Of a stretch of DNA of 44,519 nt, positions 35,512 through 42,402 are shown piece by piece. This stretch comes from an uncultured Alphaproteobacteria bacterium (GTDB lineage Bacteria > Pseudomonadota > Alphaproteobacteria > HIMB59 > GCA-002718135). The translations under genes and the position numbers were made by a program. Location: the NCBI GenBank assembly GCA_902615845.1, contig CACMQS010000011.1, positions 1 to 44,519 of the forward strand, written 5' to 3'. The notes beneath the pieces were generated by a model. The model did not search any database. It saw nothing but the letters and a program-made list of their open reading frames with translations, and was not told the DNA's origin. The first letter of the stretch is position 1. Each line of letters opens with the position of its first letter.

Positions 35512-37161
35512 ATGACTATCAATATTTCAATACAAGATGTAGCGCATAACTTGCATCCCAAAATAACAGTTTTAGGAGTAGGTGGATCTGGTGGAAATGC
35601 AGTTAACAACATGATTAATTCTAATTTAGAAGGTGTAGATTTTTTAATAGCTAATACAGATGCACAAGCTTTACAAATTTCAAGTTGTCCAAATAAAATT
35701 CAATTAGGATTAAATAGCACCAAAGGTTTAGGTGCGGGAATGAGACCTGATATTGGAAGACAGGCAGCAGAAGAAGCAATTCAAGATCTAAGTGAAAAGT
35801 TTGAAGGTAGTCATATGCTTTTTATAGCAGCTGGAATGGGTGGTGGTACTGGTACAGGGGCAGCACCAGTAATTGCTAAACTAGCAAGAGAAAAAGGAAT
35901 ACTAACTGTAGGTGTAGTAACTAAACCTTTTCATTTTGAAGGCTCTCAAAGAATGAAATTAGCTGAAAAAGGAATTGAAGAACTGCAACAGTATGTTGAC
36001 ACATTACTAACAATACCTAATCAAAATTTATTTAGAATTGCCAATGAAAAAACTACTTTTTCTGATGCTTTCAAGATGGCAGACGATGTTTTATATGCAG
36101 GTGTTAGAGGTGTAACTGATCTTATGGTTCAGCCTGGAATGATAAATTTAGATTTCTCAGATATCAAAACTGTAATGTCTGAAATGGGTAAAGCTATGAT
36201 GGGTACTGGTGAAGCACAAGGCGAAGGTAGAGCAATTGCAGCCGCAGAAGCAGCCATCGCAAACCCATTAATTGATGATGTGTCTCTTAAAGGTGCAAAA
36301 GGTCTGATAATTAATATTACTGGTGGCAAAGACATTACATTATATGAAGTTGATGAAGCTGCAAATAGAATCAAACAAGAAGTTGATGAAGAAGCAAACA
36401 TTATTTATGGAACAACATGTGATGATAGACTTGAAGGTGTTGTAAGAGTTAGTATTGTTGCAACAGGTATTGATGCAAACAATAATATATTAGCTAAACC
36501 TATGGAAAACTTTGCTCCAATAAATATAAATAATAATATATATAAACAAGATTTAGAAGAGTCTGAGCCATTGACTGAAAGCTCAGTATTGCAGGAGCAT
36601 TCTTTGCAAAATGAAAGCATCTTAGATGAAGAGATTAATGGGGGATCAAAAGAGGAAATTCTCAATAATCAAAATACTGAAAATATTGATCAAGATGAGC
36701 AAATAAATATAAATCAAATAGAGACTGCAAGTTTAGAAGAAAATATTAATGACAAAGTATTTGAACAAAATGAAGCTTTAGAAGCTCTAGATCAAATTGA
36801 AAATGATAATATTTCTGAGGAAATTTTAGACTCATCTTCACATATTGAAAAACCAAATGAAACAAGTGTAAGAAGGTTGAGCTTATTTGATACTCTTTCT
36901 ACTGATAATAAATCTGAAGATATTGCTTCAGAAAATGAGGTTCTACAGAAGACTGAACCTGTTTTTGCATCTTCAGTTGAAAAAATTGAAGAAAATGAAT
37001 CAGAATATAAAAACTCTGAAGATAATAACTTAAGTGCTGATGAAAAAGAGGAGTTTAGTGCTGAAGAGACTGAAACTTCAGTAATTGATGAAGAGTTTAA
37101 TCAGGAGACAGAGGAAGAACTTTTGGATATACCAACCTTCCTAAGAAGACAAGCTAACTAA
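35512..37161 (+). CDS. ftsZ: Cell division protein FtsZ
   Basis: A 549-residue tubulin-like GTPase that builds the division ring. The N-terminal nucleotide site [14 protein letters not shown] and the tubulin signature GGGTGTG (110-116) are intact, as is the synergy-loop region with the conserved [11 protein letters not shown]. The globular part ends near residue 320. A long acidic, Asn/Glu/Ser-rich linker of about 210 residues follows, and then the conserved tail peptide [11 protein letters not shown] that binds FtsA and other partners. This tail form is typical of alphaproteobacteria. A strong terminator follows 69 nt after the stop. Confidence 0.97.
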   Translation: MTINISIQDVAHNLHPKITVLGVGGSGGNAVNNMINSNLEGVDFLIANTDAQALQISSCPNKIQLGLNSTKGLGAGMRPDIGRQAAEEAIQDLSEKFEGSHMLFIAAGMGGGTGTGAAPVIAKLAREKGILTVGVVTKPFHFEGSQRMKLAEKGIEELQQYVDTLLTIPNQNLFRIANEKTTFSDAFKMADDVLYAGVRGVTDLMVQPGMINLDFSDIKTVMSEMGKAMMGTGEAQGEGRAIAAAEAAIANPLIDDVSLKGAKGLIINITGGKDITLYEVDEAANRIKQEVDEEANIIYGTTCDDRLEGVVRVSIVATGIDANNNILAKPMENFAPININNNIYKQDLEESEPLTESSVLQEHSLQNESILDEEINGGSKEEILNNQNTENIDQDEQININQIETASLEENINDKVFEQNEALEALDQIENDNISEEILDSSSHIEKPNETSVRRLSLFDTLSTDNKSEDIASENEVLQKTEPVFASSVEKIEENESEYKNSEDNNLSADEKEEFSAEETETSVIDEEFNQETEEELLDIPTFLRRQAN

Positions 37162-37230
37162 TTTTTACGGTATTATTTGCAATATTTTGAAATATTAGGT
37201 TAGTTGTTAAGATCGCCAAAAATATATATT

Positions 37231-37260
37231 AAAAAAAGTGCTGAAATTAGCACTTTTTTT
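37231..37260 (+). terminator. Intrinsic terminator between ftsZ and lpxC
   Basis: A perfect 12-bp inverted repeat, AAAAAAAGTGCT / AGCACTTTTTTT, with loop GAAATT and a T8 run, is a classical intrinsic terminator that could work in both directions. It closes the dcw transcript. It also sits in the 5' leader of lpxC, 4 nt before its ATG, so it may act on lpxC as an attenuator or occlude its start. Confidence 0.88.
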
Positions 37261-37264
37261 TAAA

Positions 37265-38140
37265 ATGATAGATATATCTAAAACATCTAGCCATCAGCAA
37301 CAGACAATTGCTAAACCATTATCAATAAGAGGTATAGGACTTCATACTGGAAAAGAAGTAACAATGAAATTATTTCCTGCTGAAGCTGATTACGGAATTA
37401 AGTTTATTAGAAAAGATATAAAAGATAATAATTTGATTAAGGCTTTATGGTCAAATGTAAGCAATACAAAACTAAGTACAACTATAAGCAATCAAACTGG
37501 TACTAGTGTTTCAACTATAGAGCATTTAATGAGTGCTTTATCAGGATTGCATATAGATAATATTAAAATTGAGATTGATGGACCAGAGGTGCCCATCATG
37601 GATGGTAGTTCAATAAAGTTCGTTGATCTTATTGATCAAGCTTCTATTCAAAGTTTAAATAAAAGAAGAAAAATTTTAAAAGTTAAAAAAAATATTAAAG
37701 TAGAAAGTAACGATGCATCTGTAGAATTAAAACCTAATAATCAGTTTGCAATAGATTTCGAAATCGATTTTCCTAGCAAGTTAGTTAATAAACAAAGCTG
37801 TCATTTACAATTAATAAATGGGAATTATAAAACTGATATTGCTTCAGCTCGTACTTTTGGATTTGAAAGAGATGTTGATATGTTAAGATCAATTGGTTTA
37901 GCATTAGGTGGTTCCCTAGATAACGCAGTTGTTGTTGGAGAAAGTAAAATACTTAATTCAGATGGATTACGTTTTAAGGATGAGTTTGTAAGGCATAAAA
38001 TTCTTGATTCTATCGGAGATTTGTATTTAGCTGGAGCTCCGATTCATGGATATTTTTTAGGTAATAAATCAGGTCATCATTTAAACAACTTATTATTAAG
38101 ATCTTTATTTGCAGATAAAGATAACTACGAATATATTTAG
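37265..38140 (+). CDS. lpxC: UDP-3-O-acyl-N-acetylglucosamine deacetylase LpxC
   Basis: A 291-residue zinc deacetylase that commits the cell to lipid A synthesis. Key residues are E86-H87 (TIEHLMSAL), H244 and D248 (RHKILDSIGD) and H271 (SGHHLNN); H87, H244 and D248 bind zinc. The start is ATG 37265. An ATG at 37238 lies in the terminator stem and would translate it, so it was rejected. The N-terminus is about 10 residues longer than E. coli LpxC. The stop directly abuts the convergent fumC (no spacer). Being next to ftsZ is usual for lpxC, but its own promoter is unclear. Confidence 0.95.
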   Translation: MIDISKTSSHQQQTIAKPLSIRGIGLHTGKEVTMKLFPAEADYGIKFIRKDIKDNNLIKALWSNVSNTKLSTTISNQTGTSVSTIEHLMSALSGLHIDNIKIEIDGPEVPIMDGSSIKFVDLIDQASIQSLNKRRKILKVKKNIKVESNDASVELKPNNQFAIDFEIDFPSKLVNKQSCHLQLINGNYKTDIASARTFGFERDVDMLRSIGLALGGSLDNAVVVGESKILNSDGLRFKDEFVRHKILDSIGDLYLAGAPIHGYFLGNKSGHHLNNLLLRSLFADKDNYEYI

Positions 38141-39526
38141 TTAAATCATTTTCTTTGGATCAACTATCTTATCAAATTCCTTTTCAGAAATTAATTTTAA
38201 TTTTAGTGCCGCTTCTTTAAGAGTCAAATTTTCATCAAATGCTTTTTTAGCAATTTTTGCTGCATTATCATATCCAATACTTTTATTTAAGGCAGTTACA
38301 AGCATTAAAGAGTTATTTAAATGATCATTAATTGTTTCTTTGTTTGCTTGTAATCCCTTTAAGCAATTTTTATTAAAACTTTTTATACCATCACAAAGGA
38401 GATTTACAGATTGTAGAATGTTAAAAGCAATAACTGGTTTGTATGTATTTAATTGAAAATGTCCATTTGAGCCAGCAAGATCTACAGTTGTGCTATTTCC
38501 TATTACTTGAACACATACCATGCTTAAGGCTTCAATTTGAGTGGGGTTTACCTTTCCTGGCATAATTGATGATCCAGGTTCATTAGCAGGTAAAATTAGC
38601 TCTCCTAAACCAGATCTAGGTCCAGATGCTAAAAATCGAATATCATTTATTATTTTTAATAATGAAATTGATAAAGTTTTTAAAGAATTTGAAAAATTAA
38701 TTAGTGGATCATGAGATGCTAAAGACTCAAATTTATTTTGAGATGGTTTATAATTATCCCAAGTAAGTTTATTCAAATACTTACAAAATACCTTATCAAA
38801 TTTTTTAGGTGCATTAATTCCAGAACCTACGGCAGTCCCACCTTGAGCAAGATATCTCAATTCTGATTTTGCAATTTCTATTCTTTTTAAACAGGCTTGT
38901 AATTGAGTACAAAACGCAGAAAACTCATTACCTAAAGTAATTGGCGTTGCATCTTGAGTATGAGTTCTTCCTATTTTAATTATATTTTGAAATATTTTTT
39001 TCTTTTTTTGAAATTCTTTTATTAAATCTTTTAGATTGGGAATCAAATTTTTTATTGATAACTCATTTATTGCAACATGCATTATTGTTGGAAAGGTATC
39101 ATTTGATGATTGAGATAAATTTACATGATCATTTGGGTGAATAGGTTTTTTACTTCCAATTCTTCCTTTTAATTTTTTTATTATATGATTACTTATTACT
39201 TCATTTGCATTCATATTAGTTTGAGTTCCAGATCCAGTTTGCCATACTGATAATGGAAACTCTTCAATAAGTTTTAAATTAATAATATCATCACAGGCTT
39301 TAGATATTAATAATCCCAATTTTTTATCTATAACACCCAGTTCTATATTAGCTTCTGCAGCTGCTTTCTTTTGCTGACCTAATGCGATAATCAATTCTGA
39401 TGGTATTTTTTCACTGCCAATTTTAAAATTTTCTAAGGATCTTTGAGTTTGCGCACCCCAAAGTTTATTTTTATCTATCTTTTTGGAACCTAAACTATCA
39501 AATTCTATTCTTTTTTTATTAGCCAT
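38141..39526 (-). CDS. fumC: Class II fumarate hydratase
   Basis: A 461-residue enzyme of the fumarase/aspartase superfamily that interconverts fumarate and malate in the TCA cycle. It has TGSGTQTNMNANEV (97-110), SQSSNDTFPT, GRTHTQDATP with H189, and the signature loop GSSIMPGKVNP (318-328). These fit FumC rather than aspartase or argininosuccinate lyase. It needs no iron-sulfur cluster. The start codon is only 32 bp from that of the divergent gpmA. Confidence 0.95.
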   Translation of the reverse strand: MANKKRIEFDSLGSKKIDKNKLWGAQTQRSLENFKIGSEKIPSELIIALGQQKKAAAEANIELGVIDKKLGLLISKACDDIINLKLIEEFPLSVWQTGSGTQTNMNANEVISNHIIKKLKGRIGSKKPIHPNDHVNLSQSSNDTFPTIMHVAINELSIKNLIPNLKDLIKEFQKKKKIFQNIIKIGRTHTQDATPITLGNEFSAFCTQLQACLKRIEIAKSELRYLAQGGTAVGSGINAPKKFDKVFCKYLNKLTWDNYKPSQNKFESLASHDPLINFSNSLKTLSISLLKIINDIRFLASGPRSGLGELILPANEPGSSIMPGKVNPTQIEALSMVCVQVIGNSTTVDLAGSNGHFQLNTYKPVIAFNILQSVNLLCDGIKSFNKNCLKGLQANKETINDHLNNSLMLVTALNKSIGYDNAAKIAKKAFDENLTLKEAALKLKLISEKEFDKIVDPKKMI

Positions 39527-39558
39527 TATTTATTAACAAAACCTTTATAACATATTAT

Positions 39559-40197
39559 ATGAAACATATGAACAAACTTGTTTTATTGAGACATGGTCAA
39601 AGTCAATGGAATTTAGAAAATAGATTTACTGGCTGGAAAGATGTTCCATTAACCGAAAAAGGTATTAATGAAGCGAATAATGCAGGACATCTGTTAAAAA
39701 AACATAATATAAAAATTGATAAAGTTTTTAGTAGTGTTTTAGAAAGAGCAAATAAGACAGCAGAAATAGCTATAAAAGCATCAGAAATAGAAAATTTACA
39801 TGAAAATGGAAAATTAATTTATGTAAAAAACCAAAATCTAAATGAGAGGGATTATGGAGATTTAGTTGGTTTAAATAAGTCTGAAACTGCGGATAAATTT
39901 GGAAAAGAACAAGTACACATATGGAGAAGATCTTATGATACACCGCCTCCAAACGGAGAAAGTCTTAAGGATGTAGTAGATCGAGTTTCTCCTTACTTTA
40001 CTGAAACAATTCAACCACATATTTTAAATAAAAAAAATGTTTTGATTGCAGCACACGGTAATTCCTTAAGAGCAATTATGATTAAAGTTGGCATGTACAA
40101 ACCTGAAGAAATATCTTCAATAGAACTACCAACTGGTAGTCCATTATGTTTAGACTACCAAAATGGCGAATTAATTGAACATTATTACTTAGACTAA
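39559..40197 (+). CDS. gpmA: 2,3-bisphosphoglycerate-dependent phosphoglycerate mutase
   Basis: A 212-residue histidine-phosphatase-fold enzyme that interconverts 3- and 2-phosphoglycerate. The catalytic RHG is at residues 11-13 (LLRHGQSQWN), with FTGWKDVPLT, ERDYGDLVG, WRRSYDTPPPNGESL and a second histidine in AAHGNSLRAI. The size and motifs match the shorter alphaproteobacterial GpmA. Either ATG 39559 or the in-frame ATG 39568 could start translation; the latter gives MNKLVLLRHG. The 3' end overlaps sspB tail-to-tail by 4 bp. Confidence 0.94.
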   Translation: MKHMNKLVLLRHGQSQWNLENRFTGWKDVPLTEKGINEANNAGHLLKKHNIKIDKVFSSVLERANKTAEIAIKASEIENLHENGKLIYVKNQNLNERDYGDLVGLNKSETADKFGKEQVHIWRRSYDTPPPNGESLKDVVDRVSPYFTETIQPHILNKKNVLIAAHGNSLRAIMIKVGMYKPEEISSIELPTGSPLCLDYQNGELIEHYYLD

Positions 40198-40625
40198 TTT
40201 TTTTTATAATTTGAAAAATTAATTACATTATCTTTCTCAGATATATTGTTTTCTGATTTTTTATTTACTATTTTCTGAACTTTACTTTTTTGCAAAATTA
40301 AACCAAAATTAGCTGAAGGATCTGCAAATGAAACAATAGCATTATAATTAATTTTTAAGTTCGTTTTAATATCATCAAATGAGAGTGTAATAGAAAAATT
40401 ATTTTTATTTATTTCTAGATCATAAAATTCATATTGAATAATAATTGTCATTTCTTGGGGATATTTTTGTTTTAACCAATTAGGTAATTCAACGTTTTTA
40501 TGATTAGTTAAAAATGTAATGTAGAGATGATTATTATTTGATAATCCATTATCTTTTATGTTTTTAAGAATATCTTTAAATACATTTAGCATATTTTTAT
40601 CTAGTATTTTTTGATATTCAATCAT
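40194..40625 (-). CDS. sspB: ClpXP adaptor protein SspB (alphaproteobacterial type)
   Basis: A 143-residue protein with the SspB layout of alphaproteobacteria. It begins MIEYQKILDKNMLNVFKDIL, continues HLYITFLTNHKNVELPNWLK and YPQEMTIIIQYEFYDLEI, then FSITLSFDDIKTNLKINYNAIVSFADPSANFGL. The tail is polar and ends VINFSNYKKN, like the ClpX-binding tail. SspB brings tmRNA-tagged proteins to ClpXP. The tmRNA gene itself is about 2 kb away on the same strand. It diverges from the cytochrome gene with 48 bp between starts. Confidence 0.88.
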   Translation of the reverse strand: MIEYQKILDKNMLNVFKDILKNIKDNGLSNNNHLYITFLTNHKNVELPNWLKQKYPQEMTIIIQYEFYDLEINKNNFSITLSFDDIKTNLKINYNAIVSFADPSANFGLILQKSKVQKIVNKKSENNISEKDNVINFSNYKKN

Positions 40626-40673
40626 TTCTGTTTTATTTTTTTATTAAATATTTAAAGTATTGCAATAAAATTT

Positions 40674-41186
40674 ATGGGTTTAGATAAAAATAATTCGCAA
40701 TATAGTAAAATAGCAAAATTATTTCACTGGGGGTTTGTTCTTTTATTTGTTTATGGTGTAGCAAAGCAAGTAGGTGATATTAATCAACTTGAAGACCAAG
40801 CTTTTTTTAGATTTGAAATTATTTTTGCAGTAATTTTTCTGTTTCTTCTATTAATCCGTCTAATTTATATGAAAACAACACAAAAGACATCCCTGCCTGA
40901 AGATACTCCTAAAGCTCAAAAGTTAGCTGCTAAAATTGTTCACAACGGCATGTATGCTTTATTACTAGGTACTGTATTATCAGGATTATTGATTGGTTTT
41001 CTATTTTGGATAGAACTTAAAGATGGAATTATAACTGATATTGTTATAATTTTTCACGAACTAAACATTAATTTACTTTATTGGTTTATAGGTATTCATA
41101 TTTTAGCAGCAACCTATCATCGTTTAAAAAGAGATGGTGTTTGGAGCTCAATGGTGCCTTTTTTGAAAGAAAAAAATCCTAAATAA
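40674..41186 (+). CDS. Cytochrome b561 family protein
   Basis: A 170-residue membrane protein with four hydrophobic segments and the di-haem CybB-like pattern: H18 (KLFHWG), H90 (KIVHNGMYALLLGTVLSG), H128 (IIFHELN) and H142/H149 (GIHILAATYH). The sequence around the second segment (LLIRLIYM) also matches. It probably passes electrons between the quinone pool and periplasmic acceptors; related proteins act as superoxide:ubiquinone oxidoreductases. It stands alone, converging on the rhodanese gene with an 18-bp gap. Confidence 0.88.
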   Translation: MGLDKNNSQYSKIAKLFHWGFVLLFVYGVAKQVGDINQLEDQAFFRFEIIFAVIFLFLLLIRLIYMKTTQKTSLPEDTPKAQKLAAKIVHNGMYALLLGTVLSGLLIGFLFWIELKDGIITDIVIIFHELNINLLYWFIGIHILAATYHRLKRDGVWSSMVPFLKEKNPK

Positions 41187-41204
41187 ATTTTTAATTTAAT
41201 AAAA

Positions 41205-41570
41205 TTATTTTTTTAATTTTTCCCATTCAGCCATACCGCCAGTAATATTCTTAACATTTTTAATACCCATATCTTTCATTGTTTTAGTTGATAAGGTTCC
41301 TTGCCCACCTACACCACAAAATACAACATATTCTTTATCTGGGTTTTCTTTAAAATATTTATTTTCCAAAGGACTACCTTCTGCCAAATAAAATTCAAGA
41401 AAAGCTCTATCCAAATGTATCGCATTTCCTATTGTTCCTTTAGAAAAACTTTCTTTATCCCTAACATCAATAAATTGTACATTGGGATCATTGAGCTTTT
41501 CTTTTGCTTCTTTTGCAGAAATGTTTTCAATTTCATTTTTAACACTCATTAAATCTTCAAATTTTTTCAT
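41205..41570 (-). CDS. Rhodanese-like domain protein
   Basis: A 121-residue single rhodanese domain with FIDVRDKESFSKGTI, the active-site cysteine C85 in the loop VVFCGVGGQGT, and the closing helix ITGGMAEWEKLKK. Such proteins carry a sulfur atom as a persulfide. The start is set at ATG 41570 because a TGAGGA-type SD stands 5 nt upstream. An upstream ATG at 41615 would add 15 residues unlike the family and translate a palindrome. Two adjacent palindromes and a copy of the tmRNA 3' end lie just upstream. The substrate and partner are unknown. Confidence 0.88.
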   Translation of the reverse strand: MKKFEDLMSVKNEIENISAKEAKEKLNDPNVQFIDVRDKESFSKGTIGNAIHLDRAFLEFYLAEGSPLENKYFKENPDKEYVVFCGVGGQGTLSTKTMKDMGIKNVKNITGGMAEWEKLKK

Positions 41571-41582
41571 TTTTTCCTCACA

Positions 41583-41610
41583 CCATTTAAATGGGGCGTT
41601 CTGTAGAACG
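41583..41610. promoter_or_regulatory. Two adjacent palindromes upstream of the rhodanese gene
   Basis: CCATTTAAATGG (41583-41594) is a perfect 12-bp palindrome and CGTTCTGTAGAACG (41597-41610) a 6-bp-arm dyad with GT centre. They are 2 bp apart and end 13 bp upstream of the rhodanese ATG (minus strand). They could be an operator or part of an integration-site junction; the second includes most of the tmRNA-end repeat. Confidence 0.4.
41592..41604. repeat. 13-bp copy of tmRNA gene 3' end (distal copy)
   Basis: TGGGGCGTTCTGT is identical to 42390-42402, the 3' end of the tmRNA coding piece (ACAGAACGCCCCA on the minus strand). The same orientation is kept, so the two copies are direct repeats bounding about 800 bp. 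The sequence is GC-rich against its AT-rich surroundings. This arrangement resembles att repeats left when an element inserts at the 3' end of an RNA gene. Confidence 0.6.
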
Positions 41611-41655
41611 ACCACTAAATCATTATTAACAGAAAATAAGGACTTTTGGAAACTT

Positions 41656-41719
41656 CTTCGTAGAAACTTCGTAGTAAGTTTTCATTATTTGTCAGATTTC
41701 TTGTTTTAGTTCTTCGTAG
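41656..41719. repeat. CTTCGTAG repeats, left cluster (3 copies)
   Basis: CTTCGTAG occurs at 41656-41663, 41667-41674 and 41712-41719. The first two are 11 bp apart as CTTCGTAGAAA and CTTCGTAGTAA. The third stands alone, 5 bp from the HEAT-like gene's stop codon. The same motif recurs on the other side of that gene (42311-42340). The function is unknown; one-turn spacing suggests protein binding. Confidence 0.75.
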
Positions 41720-41723
41720 TCTT

Positions 41724-42245
41724 TTATTCTTTAATTAAGGATAATAATTTCTTTGCTAGTCTAGAAACTGCCTTTCTTCTATCTTTTGATAGTTTTTTAA
41801 TAATTTTTATATTTTCTTTTATTGTTTTATTATCAATTTTATTGAAAGTTATTAGAGCATTCATTGATTGACATAAAACAATCCAATCACTGGAATTATT
41901 AAGATAATCAGATACAATTTTTTTTGCTTTTTTTTGTTCTTTATTTTCTAATTGATTAACTAATTCTGAAAATAATTGAGCGCAGGTCCATTGTGTGGAA
42001 GATTGTTTTATCTTTGAAATTTTATTTAAGAAAATATGTTTAAAATCTAAAAACCATTCTGGTTTTTGTCTAAAAATTCTTTTAAAAGCATTTGATGTTC
42101 TTAATCTTACTATTTGGTCTGTACTTGAATAACACTTAATTAATGAATTAATTCTATTTTTTTTAACAATAACATGTTCAACAACTTTTATTGTATTACC
42201 TAGTGAATTTGGATGACCACCAGTTAGTTCAGACTCATAATTCAT
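41724..42245 (-). CDS. Small alpha-helical HEAT/ARM-repeat-like protein of unknown function
   Basis: A 173-residue protein predicted to be all helical: paired amphipathic helices such as RINSLIKCYSSTDQIVRLRT, then WTCAQLFSELVNQLEN and WIVLCQSMNALITFNK, ending in a lysine-rich helix. The N-terminal NYESELTGGHPNSLGNT looks strongly constrained and may be a binding or active loop. The spacing of helices suggests a short HEAT-like array, a fold that binds protein or nucleic acid. I recognise no enzyme motif. The ATG at 42245 is preferred over a TTG at 42251. It is the only gene between the two copies of the tmRNA 3' end and is flanked on both sides by CTTCGTAG repeats. No SD is seen. Confidence 0.7.
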   Translation of the reverse strand: MNYESELTGGHPNSLGNTIKVVEHVIVKKNRINSLIKCYSSTDQIVRLRTSNAFKRIFRQKPEWFLDFKHIFLNKISKIKQSSTQWTCAQLFSELVNQLENKEQKKAKKIVSDYLNNSSDWIVLCQSMNALITFNKIDNKTIKENIKIIKKLSKDRRKAVSRLAKKLLSLIKE

Positions 42246-42310
42246 TATCAACTAATTTGTTAAAATAAATCCAACAATTTACATTATCTAATAATAAATT
42301 ATATATTTTC

Positions 42311-42343
42311 CTTCGTAGTAACTTCGTAGTAACTTCGTAGAAA
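42311..42343. repeat. CTTCGTAG tandem repeats, right cluster (3 copies, 11-bp period)
   Basis: Three head-to-tail units, CTTCGTAGTAA, CTTCGTAGTAA and CTTCGTAGAAA, occupy the gap between the HEAT-like gene start and the tmRNA 3' end. The units are an exact 11-bp period, so equal faces of the helix are exposed, as in operator or iteron arrays. They lie upstream of the HEAT-like gene, where its promoter should be. Orientation is the same as in the left cluster. Confidence 0.85.
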
Positions 42344-42389
42344 GGTTTTTACAAAAAATTATTGATATTACTAGATAATATTAAAAAAG

Positions 42390-42402
42390 TGGGGCGTTCT
42401 GT
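42390..42402. repeat. 13-bp repeat at tmRNA gene 3' end (proximal copy)
   Basis: TGGGGCGTTCTGT on the plus strand, the end of the tmRNA coding piece. Its GGGGC/GCCCC pairing partner is at 42411-42415, and on the minus strand it is followed by C and a T6 run that could end transcription. An identical copy stands at 41592-41604. Confidence 0.7.

Noticed and set aside
37238-37264. Upstream ATG for lpxC at 37238
   Set aside because: It lies in the terminator stem, so the extra residues would be translated from the hairpin; LpxC similarity begins after the ATG at 37265.
41571-41615. ATG 41615 as start of the rhodanese gene
   Set aside because: The added residues come from palindromic DNA and do not fit the family; ATG 41570 has a good SD.
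42246-42251. TTG start for the HEAT-like gene, and similarly for ligA at 17545
   Set aside because: An in-frame ATG lies one or two codons downstream in each case and is the more likely start.
41656-42343. CTTCGTAG repeats as a CRISPR array
   Set aside because: Units are 8 bp with 3-bp spacers in two small clusters, far too short for CRISPR, and there are no cas genes.
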